12,559 bases of DNA from UBA1351 sp964627665. Lineage in GTDB: Bacteria; Bacillota; Clostridia; Lachnospirales; Vallitaleaceae. Below the pieces are notes generated by a model, which did not search any database, had not been told where the DNA came from, and worked only from the letters and a program-made list of their open reading frames with translations. Each line of letters begins with the position of its first letter. Position 1 is the first letter of the stretch. The position numbers were made by a program, and so were the translations under genes. Of this stretch, positions 1 through 6,389 are shown piece by piece. The DNA lies in the NCBI GenBank assembly GCA_964627665.1, contig CAZVKG010000088.1, positions 1-12,559 of the forward strand, written 5' to 3'.

Positions 1-2
1 AC

Positions 3-71
3 TGTAACTATGGGGCACTTGGTGCCGTTAATAATATCTGGATGAATAATTCGGGCTTATTTAGGAAATGA
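3..71 (+). CDS. C-terminal tail of an unidentified protein, cut by the left edge (possibly TetR family)
   Basis: Frame 3 is open from the left edge to a TGA at 69-71 and gives about 22 residues including YGALGAVNNIWMNNSGLF. The aromatic-G-x-x-G-x-x-x-x-W pattern recalls the last helix of TetR-family ligand domains, where a glycine-rich helix is followed by a tryptophan and a short tail. This is a resemblance only; too little is present to assign a family. The last codons overlap, in another frame, the sequence that looks like the middle of a VOC protein, so the natural C-terminus may have been lost and the stop supplied by the neighbouring gene fragment. Confidence 0.3.
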   Translation, partial: CNYGALGAVNNIWMNNSGLFRK

Positions 72-294
72 ACATTCAGATTTTGAATTAGAATTGACAT
101 GGCTAAAAGATTGGGATCGACCATATGATTTGGGCGATTGTGAATTCCACCTAGCTTTTAGAGTAGATGACTATGAACAAGCACACGCATTACATGAAGA
201 GATGGGATGCATATGCTATGAAAACAAAAAGATGGGGATTTATTTTATCAAGGATCCAGATGGATATTGGTTAGAAATAGTACCGACTCGATAA
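46..294 (+). pseudogene. 5'-truncated glyoxalase/VOC-superfamily (lactoylglutathione lyase-like) gene
   Basis: The reading frame ending at 294 encodes the C-terminal two-thirds of a VOC protein of the glyoxalase I type. Visible blocks are AYLGN, SDFELELTWL, a YDLGD turn, EFHLAFRVDDY, EMGCICYEN and the ending DPDGYWLEIVP. The Glu of LELT, the His of EFHLAF and the Glu of WLEIV correspond to metal ligands in glyoxalase I enzymes. The first beta-alpha-beta unit, with the N-terminal metal-binding His, is absent: a TGA in frame at 43-45 precedes the homologous part, and the other two frames upstream do not encode the missing part. An internal ATG at 94 could give a 66-residue product but has no convincing Shine-Dalgarno and would lack half of the fold. 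I call it a non-functional remnant; family assignment is confident, loss of function is inferred. Confidence 0.7.
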
Positions 295-297
295 CTA

Positions 298-336
298 TTA
301 AAAAGTATCAGATTAAAAAGATCTGATACTTTTTAA
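298..336 (+). terminator. Rho-independent-type hairpin after the VOC remnant
   Basis: Positions 298-313 and 321-336 form a perfect 16-bp inverted repeat (core AAAAGTATCAGAT / ATCTGATACTTTT) around a 7-nt loop. The A-run on one arm and T-run on the other make it usable in both directions. It lies 4 nt after the VOC stop codon and isolates that fragment from hppA. Confidence 0.85.
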
Positions 337-394
337 ATGCTATAGGAGAGTTCTACTTTATTCTTAAAAAAAGATGTGAAAAACTTGAAATTTG

Positions 395-403
395 TGGTAC
401 GAT
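395..403 (+). promoter_or_regulatory. Possible extended -10 promoter of hppA
   Basis: TGGTACGAT matches the extended -10 form TG-N-TATAAT with two departures from the hexamer, and no good -35 is present 17 nt upstream. It would give a leader of about 55 nt before the hppA start. The rest of the 337-463 gap shows no RNA structure that I can recognise. Confidence 0.35.
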
Positions 404-463
404 TTTAAAGTAGGTAATTTGGAGAGAGTTGTTAAAAAAACATAATATGGAGGTTAAAAATTT

Positions 464-2629
464 ATGATTGTATTGGTATTTATTGCAGTTTTATTGGCAT
501 TATTATTGGCAGCGTTTAATTTTAACCAAGTAAAAAAATTGGACGAGGGAACAGAACTCATGAAAGAGATTGCAACCGCAATCCAAGAAGGCGCAGATGC
601 ATTTATTCATCACGAATATAAAGTGATATCAAAATTTGCATTTATTATAGCAATCATACTCGGTGTGGTTGTTGATTGGTATGTTGGTATTGCATTTATC
701 ATGGGGGCCTCAATGAGTGCACTTGCCGGATTCATCGGAATGAAAATTGCGACAATTTCTAACGTTCGTGTATCAAATAAAGCACGTACATCAAAAAGCC
801 TTGGTCAGACATTAAAAGTTGCTTTTCAAGGTGGGTCAGTAATGGGCCTTAGTGTTGGTGGGTTTGCATTACTTGGACTCGCTATTGTTTATGTTGTTTT
901 TGGTGATTTGCTCGGACAGATGGATCAAGCAAATCTGATTATACAAGAAAATTGGATGGATGTTAACTTTATTCCTTTTACAATGACTGTATCAGGGTAT
1001 GCACTTGGGTGTTCAATTATAGCCATGTTTGATCGCGTTGGTGGTGGTATTTATACCAAGGCTGCAGATATGGGGGCTGATCTTGTCGGTAAGACAGAAG
1101 CGGGAATACCTGAAGATGATCCACGTAATCCCGCGACGATTGCGGATAATGTTGGCGATAGTGTAGGTGACGTGGCAGGCCTTGGTGCGGATTTGCTTGA
1201 AAGTTTTGTTGGCGCACTTATTTCAGCTGTTGTATTGGTGTCTTATATGTACTATACAACAAGCGGAAACAGCGATCATATTACTTATGATTTAGTCAGA
1301 AACTTAATAACTTTTCCTCTTGTTTTTGCAGCAATCGGCCTTATAAGTAGTGTTTTTGGTGTTCTATCACTTATTGTCCGCAAGGTATCGGAGAATCCAC
1401 ATAGAGAACTTAACTATGCATTATGGACATCTGCAGGACTAACGATTATAGGCACGGGTGCTTTCACCTATTTTTATTTTGCGGATATGAATGTGACAGC
1501 GCTTGGATTTAAAGTAGGAATTATGTCTCCCTGGATAGCGGCATTGTTTGGTATTGGCAGTGGTATTTTAATTGGTTTCTTAGCGGAGTATTATACAAGT
1601 TATGATTTTAAACCAACCAAAACAATTGCAAAAAAATCCCTTGAAGGAACTGCTTTAACGATTACCCAAGGTCTCTCAGCAGGTATGAAGTCTACATTTT
1701 ACCCGGTTATAGTGCTCGCAGTCGCAACTATGTCAGCGAACTATTTTGCAGGGCTATACGGCGTGGCAATGGCAGCGATTGGGATGTTATCCTTTGTTGC
1801 AGCAACTGTATCTGTCGATACCTACGGCCCCATAGCCGACAATGCCGGTGGAATCAGTGAAATGAGTAAACTTGATCCTGAAGTCAGAGAAATAACAGAT
1901 AAGCTCGATTCAGTGGGAAATACAACAGCGGCAATTGGTAAAGGCTTTGCTATTGGGTCAGCTTCGCTTGCAGCTCTTTCTTTGATTGCTTCATATTTAT
2001 ATTCGCAGGCAAATGCTGGGGATATATATGGATTTACGCTTAGTATTAATATGATTAACACATTAACGCTTGCAGGTGCACTAGTTGGTGCTGCATTACC
2101 ATATTACTTCTCGGGATTATTGATTGAGTCCGTTGCTAAGGCGGCTGGACTAATGGTGAAAGAGGTTCGCAGACAATTTAAAGAAATTCCGGGTATCTTG
2201 ACAGGAGATTCAAAGCCTGATTATAAATTATGTATTGAGATTTCTTCAGCCGGAGCGCTTAGAGAGATGGTGTTACCAGCAATGATATCTGTTTTGGTTC
2301 CTTTAGTCAGCGGTTTTATATTTGGTGCAGAATTTGTTGGTGGAATGATTATTGGAACATTGTTGTCCGCCATTATGCTTGCCCTCTTTTCAGCGAATAG
2401 CGGTGGGGCGTGGGACAATGCAAAAAAACTTGTTGAATCAGGTGGTGTTCCGGGCCATGGTAAAGGTTCTGATTTGCATTCGTCAACAGTGATTGGTGAT
2501 ACAGTTGGTGACCCACTTAAGGACACCGTTGGACCTTCTCTTGACATTTTGATTAAGATTATGGCTATGGTATCTTTAGTATTTGTCTCTGTATTTAGCC
2601 AATACAATATTTTGAACCTTTTTAATTAA
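464..2629 (+). CDS. hppA: K+-dependent cation-pumping membrane pyrophosphatase
   Basis: This integral membrane enzyme hydrolyses pyrophosphate and uses the energy to pump Na+ and/or H+ out of the cell. The 721 residues contain about 16 hydrophobic helices and all major active-site blocks: DMGADLVGK at 202-210, the acidic pyrophosphate/Mg site at 217-236 (EDDPRNP, then ADNVGD and SVGD), DTYGPIADNAGG at 452-463, GAWDNAKK at 648-655, and GDTVGDPLKDT at 678-688. In GNTTAAIGKG (485-494) the residue after GNTT is Ala489 and position 492 is Gly; in this family that pair marks K+-dependent enzymes, whereas K+-independent ones have Lys and Thr. One departure is Ser233 where the family usually has Asn (DNVGDNVGD becomes DNVGDSVGD). 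A GGAGG at 449-453, 10 nt before the ATG, supports the start. The ion pumped cannot be decided from sequence alone. The gene may be co-transcribed with the ribokinase 51 nt downstream. Confidence 0.97.
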   Translation: MIVLVFIAVLLALLLAAFNFNQVKKLDEGTELMKEIATAIQEGADAFIHHEYKVISKFAFIIAIILGVVVDWYVGIAFIMGASMSALAGFIGMKIATISNVRVSNKARTSKSLGQTLKVAFQGGSVMGLSVGGFALLGLAIVYVVFGDLLGQMDQANLIIQENWMDVNFIPFTMTVSGYALGCSIIAMFDRVGGGIYTKAADMGADLVGKTEAGIPEDDPRNPATIADNVGDSVGDVAGLGADLLESFVGALISAVVLVSYMYYTTSGNSDHITYDLVRNLITFPLVFAAIGLISSVFGVLSLIVRKVSENPHRELNYALWTSAGLTIIGTGAFTYFYFADMNVTALGFKVGIMSPWIAALFGIGSGILIGFLAEYYTSYDFKPTKTIAKKSLEGTALTITQGLSAGMKSTFYPVIVLAVATMSANYFAGLYGVAMAAIGMLSFVAATVSVDTYGPIADNAGGISEMSKLDPEVREITDKLDSVGNTTAAIGKGFAIGSASLAALSLIASYLYSQANAGDIYGFTLSINMINTLTLAGALVGAALPYYFSGLLIESVAKAAGLMVKEVRRQFKEIPGILTGDSKPDYKLCIEISSAGALREMVLPAMISVLVPLVSGFIFGAEFVGGMIIGTLLSAIMLALFSANSGGAWDNAKKLVESGGVPGHGKGSDLHSSTVIGDTVGDPLKDTVGPSLDILIKIMAMVSLVFVSVFSQYNILNLFN

Positions 2630-2680
2630 GATGGTATCGGTATAGCCATGAAAAAAGAAATATTCCACGTTGAAAGGTAG

Positions 2681-3568
2681 ATGAAGACGATGAAGATAGC
2701 TGTTGTAGGAAGTCTAAATATTGATAAAGTATGTGTTTTGGATCGAATTCCGATGCCTGGAGAAACACTTAAAGCAAATGAATATTTTGAAACATTTGGT
2801 GGTAAGGGGGCAAATCAAGCTGTTGCAGCAGCAAAACTTGGAGCAAATGTAACTATGGTTGGTTGTGTAGGGATAGATGATGAAGGAAAAAGAATTATTT
2901 CCAACATGGAGAAGAACAATGTAAATACAGAGGGTATAATGCAAATATCAGAAGCTGTGACTGGCCGTGCGTTTGTAGATATAGCCAATCATGACAATGC
3001 TATTGTTATTGTAACAGGTGCAAATGAATATGTAACAATAGAATACATTAAGACCTGTGAAACAATTCTTGAAGAAGCAGATATAATTATGTTGCAAAAT
3101 GAGATTCCGCTTGCAACAAACGAATATCTTTTTCGCACATATGGAGATGAAAAAAAGATAATTTATAACCCGGCTCCATTTATGGATGTTGATAAAAAAA
3201 TAATAAGTAAGGCGACATGGATAACTCCCAATAAATCAGAAGCAGAATTACTTTTGCAAAAGAAAGTATCAGAATGCACTGAACAGAATGAATTGCAAAA
3301 AAAACTTATCATTACGATGGGGAGCGAAGGTGTGACATATTACGATAAAAACAAAAAGCAGAAAATACCTGCTAGTATATGTCATGTCAAGGATACAACA
3401 GGAGCAGGCGATACCTTTAATGGAAGTCTTGCCTTCTGTTTAAGTCAAGGATGGTCAATCGAAAAGTCCATTCAATTTGCCAATATTGCAGCAGGAATAT
3501 CTACAGAATCTCTGGGCGCTCAAGAAGGAATGCCAAACTATAATCAGGTTATAGAAAGGATGGAATGA
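2681..3568 (+). CDS. rbsK: Ribokinase, PfkB carbohydrate kinase family
   Basis: It probably phosphorylates D-ribose to ribose 5-phosphate with ATP in the cytoplasm. The 295 residues show the N-terminal VVGSLNID strand, sugar-lid region MPGETL, PfkB signature 1 at 40-54 (GGKGANQAVAAAKLG), NPAP at 163-166, the N-x-x-E motif NKSE at 184-187, and signature 2 DTTGAGDTFNG at 238-248 with catalytic base Asp244. The linker between NKSE and the ITMGSEG strand (211-217) seems about 15 residues shorter than usual. The start is ambiguous: GAAAGG at 2672-2677 lies only 3 nt before the ATG at 2681 and 12 nt before the in-frame ATG at 2690, and MKIAVVG from 2690 is the more typical N-terminus. No ribose transporter or rbsD is nearby, so ribose from nucleoside salvage or an unlinked uptake system is the likely source. 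Another PfkB sugar cannot be excluded. Confidence 0.88.
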   Translation: MKTMKIAVVGSLNIDKVCVLDRIPMPGETLKANEYFETFGGKGANQAVAAAKLGANVTMVGCVGIDDEGKRIISNMEKNNVNTEGIMQISEAVTGRAFVDIANHDNAIVIVTGANEYVTIEYIKTCETILEEADIIMLQNEIPLATNEYLFRTYGDEKKIIYNPAPFMDVDKKIISKATWITPNKSEAELLLQKKVSECTEQNELQKKLIITMGSEGVTYYDKNKKQKIPASICHVKDTTGAGDTFNGSLAFCLSQGWSIEKSIQFANIAAGISTESLGAQEGMPNYNQVIERME

Positions 3569-3598
3569 AGTTGATGTGAGGTTGTCTAAAAAATAAAA

Positions 3599-3627
3599 TT
3601 GACCGAACGGTCGGACAGTGATATAAT
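3599..3627 (+). promoter_or_regulatory. Sigma-A-type promoter with embedded TetR-type operator
   Basis: TTGACC at 3599-3604 and TATAAT at 3622-3627 are separated by exactly 17 nt, close to the consensus promoter. The palindrome GACCG-AA-CGGTC at 3601-3612 starts inside the -35 element and runs into the spacer, followed by a further TCGG at 3611-3614. GACCG/CGGTC-type palindromes are typical TetR-family operators. The gene immediately downstream is a TetR regulator, so repression of its own operon by blocking RNA polymerase is the natural reading. The leader would be about 28 nt. Confidence 0.8.
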
Positions 3628-3661
3628 ATATATTATTTACAAAAATAAAGGAGACGATTTT

Positions 3662-4291
3662 ATGAATTCAGTAGATAAGCGATATATTAGGGGTGAAGCT
3701 ACATATAGACAGATTATTGAAGCTGCTACTGATATTATCTCAGAACAAGGTGTAAGCGGATTGACTGCATCAAAATTATCTGAACGATCTAAAATCAGTA
3801 AAAGTAGTGTGTTTCATCATTTTTCATCGACTCAAGAAATACCGTTTGCGGTTTTGAAGGCAATTATGGAGAATATGATTCAGCCTTTTGAAAAAGCAGA
3901 GAAAAAAGTAACACTTGAGGCTTACTTATTGGATCTTGGAAAAGCGCTTTGCTACATGATTGAAGAACAAAGAAGAGTATATAAAGTGTTTTTTGCCTTC
4001 TATCATGAGAGTATATATAATGAAGTGTTAAAAAATATGTTGTCGGAATTTTTGGAATCAACGAAAGATGATTTGAAACATATATTTTTAGATAGTTGGA
4101 TGGTTAAGGCATCAAATTTTATAAGTGAAATGAGTAGAGAAGAAAGAGAGAAAGAGGCAGAAAAGTTAAGTTATCTATTAATAACAACATTAGATGGTAT
4201 GGGACTTCATTTGTTAATGGGAGAACCAGCGGATACATATATGCATAGTTGGCAACTGCAGATTAATTTACTAAGGAGGTATTTCATATGA
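3662..4291 (+). CDS. TetR-family transcriptional regulator
   Basis: This 209-residue protein is probably a ligand-controlled repressor of its own operon. The N-terminal TetR_N DNA-binding domain is clear at about 12-58: the helix ending AATDIISEQG, then the helix-turn-helix with LTASKLSERSKISKSSVFHHF, followed by the usual alpha-helical ligand domain to the C-terminus. The ATG at 3662 is chosen because AAAGGAG at 3647-3653 sits 8 nt upstream; an upstream TTG at 3599 in the same frame lies in the promoter and cannot be transcribed from it. The stop overlaps the next start (ATGA at 4288-4291), indicating translational coupling. A palindromic operator overlaps the promoter immediately upstream. 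The ligand is unknown; the downstream GNAT and nitroreductase suggest a toxic or electrophilic small molecule, which is inference. Confidence 0.92.
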   Translation: MNSVDKRYIRGEATYRQIIEAATDIISEQGVSGLTASKLSERSKISKSSVFHHFSSTQEIPFAVLKAIMENMIQPFEKAEKKVTLEAYLLDLGKALCYMIEEQRRVYKVFFAFYHESIYNEVLKNMLSEFLESTKDDLKHIFLDSWMVKASNFISEMSREEREKEAEKLSYLLITTLDGMGLHLLMGEPADTYMHSWQLQINLLRRYFI

Positions 4292-4833
4292 AGACGGTAA
4301 AAATCCCATCATTTTTTCGAGAACTTTTCGGAGATACACAACGGTGGTTTGAGATTATTGCAACCTTGTGTTTTGCAGTGTTTGCAACAGCGATTGTTCT
4401 TGTGTCGACGTTGAATATGTGGGTGGAACTTGGTATAATAAAAATGAGTTTATTGATATTATTGTATTTAGATATTACAGGTGGATTAATAGCAAATTTA
4501 AGTTTTGGTACGAATCAATATTATTCAGCCAGCGTTAAAAGAAGATTGGTATTTATTGCAATTCATATTCAGCCTTTATTGTTAGCATATATATTTCATG
4601 ATATTATATGGATATGTATAGGGGTCTGGGGATATACAATTTTTTCGACTCTTTTGGTTAATAATTATTATGGTCATGAAAGTCAGCGTGTCTTAGGTGG
4701 GTTTCTGTTGTTTTCCGGTCTTATTGGATTATTGTTAATTCAAGAGATACCTGTAGTGGCCCAAATTTTATTGATCTTTTTTATGATAAAAGTCATTTTT
4801 AGTTTTGGGGTGAATCATTATGAAAGTAGATAA
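4288..4833 (+). CDS. Six-helix integral membrane protein of unknown function
   Basis: I do not recognise a named family. The 181 residues are strongly hydrophobic with about six membrane segments, at roughly 24-43, 47-72, 84-103, 105-124, 134-151 and 155-174. A short N-terminal stretch (1-20) is basic/amphipathic, and the positive cluster KRR at 84-86 follows helix 2. Polar or small residues inside or beside helix 2 (Asp62, Gly65-Gly66, Asn70), then Tyr78-Tyr79, are candidates for functional positions, as is the His-Ile-Gln-Pro turn at 93-96 in helix 3. An AAGGAGGT at 4273-4280 lies 7 nt before the ATG. The gene overlaps the TetR stop by 4 nt and the GNAT start by 14 nt, so it is firmly part of the operon. 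It could be a small permease or a membrane-bound enzyme; nothing in the sequence settles this. Confidence 0.85.
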   Translation: MKTVKIPSFFRELFGDTQRWFEIIATLCFAVFATAIVLVSTLNMWVELGIIKMSLLILLYLDITGGLIANLSFGTNQYYSASVKRRLVFIAIHIQPLLLAYIFHDIIWICIGVWGYTIFSTLLVNNYYGHESQRVLGGFLLFSGLIGLLLIQEIPVVAQILLIFFMIKVIFSFGVNHYESR

Positions 4834-5389
4834 ATGGTTGCTCGAAGCGTTTAAGAATGATCCCTTGTTTCAGATTTTGTTTAATGGACAAACACTTGAA
4901 ATGGAAGCTTTTTTTACTTTTCTATTTGAGAAAGCTGAGGCGCTTCACGAGTGGGTTATTATAGAAGAACAAGATGGAAATCCTGTTGCTATAGCTATTG
5001 TCGAGACACCGAAAAGCTTGACTGGATTTTCAATGGTTAAGAGTTTAGTTTTTTGGAAAGCAAGCATACGATTGCTTCGATGTGTTGGATTTTCTACTTT
5101 TAGCAAGTTAAATAGTTATATGAAAGCAATTGCCAGTGCAAGACCTGATGGAAATCACTACTACCTAATACTTATTGGGGTAGCCCCAAAGTATCAAAAA
5201 CAAGGCTATGGTAAATATATAATTGAGAAAATTCATGCAAAAGTTGAGGCGGATTCTTCAGCAATTGGGATTTCTCTTGACACGGAAAATCCGGAAAATG
5301 TGTCCTATTATAAAAAGCTAGGCTATAAATTGCAAGCTGTTAAACAAATGAATTCAATAAAGATTTTTTGTATGTTTAAACGTCTGTAG
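4820..5389 (+). CDS. GNAT-family N-acetyltransferase
   Basis: It likely transfers an acetyl group from acetyl-CoA to an unidentified small molecule or protein amine. The 189 residues show the GNAT core in the C-terminal half. Strand beta4 is YYLILIGVAP (114-123), followed by the acetyl-CoA pyrophosphate-binding Q-x-x-G-x-G motif (Gln126, Gly129, Gly131) and its helix. Then come strand beta5 ISLDTE (151-156), Asn157, and NVSYYKKLGYK (160-170), which is the motif B asparagine/tyrosine region. The N-terminal half is divergent and presumably sets acceptor specificity. The gene begins inside the last codons of the membrane protein (14-nt overlap), with GGGGTGA at 4807-4813 as ribosome binding site. 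A nitroreductase follows after 27 nt. The arrangement suggests detoxification by acetylation, which is inference. Confidence 0.88.
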   Translation: MKVDKWLLEAFKNDPLFQILFNGQTLEMEAFFTFLFEKAEALHEWVIIEEQDGNPVAIAIVETPKSLTGFSMVKSLVFWKASIRLLRCVGFSTFSKLNSYMKAIASARPDGNHYYLILIGVAPKYQKQGYGKYIIEKIHAKVEADSSAIGISLDTENPENVSYYKKLGYKLQAVKQMNSIKIFCMFKRL

Positions 5390-5416
5390 TTGCGATTAAT
5401 AAGAATGGAGGAAATA

Positions 5417-5962
5417 ATGAAAGTAGAAACGTGTATTAAGGAAAGAAGAAGTGTTCGAAAATACTCTGAAAAAGATGTTTCCGAAGAAGTAATTAATGAG
5501 GTTGTATCTTTGGCAAGATATGCTCCATCATGGAAAAACACCCAAGTTGTACGTTATCATGTTATAAAAACACCACAGATCAAAGCAGATATTGCCGATC
5601 ATTGTGTGTTAGATTTTGAATTTAATGCAAAGACAATTATGCGATGTAAAGCACTTGTTGTAGTTACAGTTATTAAAAAGGTAAGTGGGTATGAAAATAA
5701 TGGAGATTTTTCCACATCAAAGGGTGATCGATGGGAGACGTTTGATGCCGGAATTGCTACGCAAACATTTTGCTTAGCGGCACATTCAAAAGGACTTGGG
5801 AGTGTCATTTTAGGAATATTTGATGAAGAGAAACTGCGTCAATATATTCAGATTCCTGAAAATGAACGAATAACAGCACTAATAGCAATAGGTTATCCAT
5901 TAGAAGAGGGAAAAGCAGCTCCGCCAAGGAAAACAGTGGAAGAATTGGTCACATATTATTAA
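5417..5962 (+). CDS. Nitroreductase-family FMN-dependent oxidoreductase
   Basis: Members reduce nitro groups, quinones or related electrophiles with NAD(P)H through FMN, usually as homodimers. This 181-residue protein has the N-terminal FMN phosphate-binding RRSVRKY at 10-16, APSWKNTQ at 36-43, the helix DAGIATQTFCLAAHSKGLGS at 110-129, and the ILGIFDEEKLRQ region followed by ALIAIGYP near the C-terminus. All are typical of short bacterial nitroreductases. The ATG at 5417 is preferred because GGAGG at 5407-5411 sits 5 nt upstream; an in-frame TTG at 5390 abutting the GNAT stop would add nine unconserved residues. It is the last gene of the TetR operon, before the hairpin at 5982-6007. The physiological substrate is unknown. 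Confidence 0.92.
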   Translation: MKVETCIKERRSVRKYSEKDVSEEVINEVVSLARYAPSWKNTQVVRYHVIKTPQIKADIADHCVLDFEFNAKTIMRCKALVVVTVIKKVSGYENNGDFSTSKGDRWETFDAGIATQTFCLAAHSKGLGSVILGIFDEEKLRQYIQIPENERITALIAIGYPLEEGKAAPPRKTVEELVTYY

Positions 5963-5981
5963 TCTATGATGAAATGTTAAA

Positions 5982-6007
5982 AGGAGTAGCTTATATAAGC
6001 TACTCCT
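5982..6007. terminator. 26-nt perfect palindrome, bidirectional terminator between convergent genes
   Basis: AGGAGTAGCTTAT is followed directly by its exact reverse complement. As RNA it folds into an 11-bp stem with a 4-nt loop. Reading the minus strand it is followed by TTTT, so it is best suited to ending the DUF1328 transcript. On the plus strand, where it would end the TetR operon, the T-run is weak. It lies 19 nt after the nitroreductase stop and 12 nt from the stop of the convergent gene. Confidence 0.8.
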
Positions 6008-6019
6008 ATGTTATACCTG

Positions 6020-6190
6020 TTATACGCGTCTTCCTTTAACAAAACCTAGGATTAAAGAAATTACGAATAATACTAAGAAAATGTAGAAAATAAATTTTGC
6101 AATTTCAATCGCAGCTCCTGCAATTCCTATAAATCCAAAAAATGCGGCAATAATTGCAATAACCAAGAAAATAATAGTCCATCGTATCAT
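6020..6190 (-). CDS. Small membrane protein, DUF1328 (YtjA-like) family
   Basis: The 56-residue product has two hydrophobic helices (about 3-24 and 30-50) separated by a GIAGAAIEIAK stretch, and ends with GFVKGRRV. The pattern of an N-terminal MIRW, an AAFFGFIGIAG core, then a second helix ending in LILGF is that of the DUF1328/YtjA family, small inner-membrane proteins of unknown function often linked to envelope stress. The start at 6190 is chosen over an upstream in-frame ATG at 6250 because AAGGGAGAG lies just upstream, family members begin at this point, and the promoter at 6241-6269 would start the transcript downstream of 6250. It is a single-gene unit facing the nitroreductase. Confidence 0.88.
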   Translation of the reverse strand: MIRWTIIFLVIAIIAAFFGFIGIAGAAIEIAKFIFYIFLVLFVISLILGFVKGRRV

Positions 6191-6240
6191 AAAAACTCTC
6201 CCTTCATATGTCACAACGGTTATCTTGCATATTCGTTTCA

Positions 6241-6269
6241 AGTATATCACTAAGCAAGGTAATTGTCAA
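6241..6269 (-). promoter_or_regulatory. Consensus sigma-A-type promoter of the DUF1328 gene
   Basis: On the minus strand TTGACA (6269-6264) and TATACT (6246-6241) are separated by exactly 17 nt. Transcription would begin near 6234, giving a leader of about 45 nt to the start codon at 6190. The near-perfect match suggests strong expression of this small gene. Confidence 0.85.
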
Positions 6270-6343
6270 ACACCTTAGCTTTAATGATAGAATAGTCTGA
6301 AAAAAAGGTGTAAATAAAATAAAGCGTAGAATATTTCAAGATA

Positions 6344-6352
6344 TGGTACAAT
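6344..6352 (+). promoter_or_regulatory. Extended -10 promoter of the aldo/keto reductase gene
   Basis: TGGTACAAT is a good extended -10 element (TG-N plus TACAAT), with no clear -35 at the proper distance. It is 38 nt before the start codon at 6390. A similar element (TGGTACGAT) precedes hppA. Confidence 0.5.
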
Positions 6353-6389
6353 ATAAGTGAAACGATTAAATCATTTAAAGGAGGCAAAT

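Noticed and set aside
337..463. Possible riboswitch or small RNA upstream of hppA
   Set aside because: I found no strong paired structure or known conserved core in this 127-nt gap; only a possible extended -10 and the ribosome binding site.
1017..2607. Several minus-strand open frames inside hppA (66, 79 and 128 codons)
   Set aside because: They lie wholly within a highly conserved plus-strand gene, have no ribosome binding sites and give proline/serine-rich sequences without domain character; they are shadows of the coding frame.
3599..3661. TTG start at 3599 extending the TetR protein by 21 residues
   Set aside because: The extension would lie on the promoter and operator; AAAGGAG at 3647-3653 with an ATG at 3662 gives a normal TetR N-terminus.
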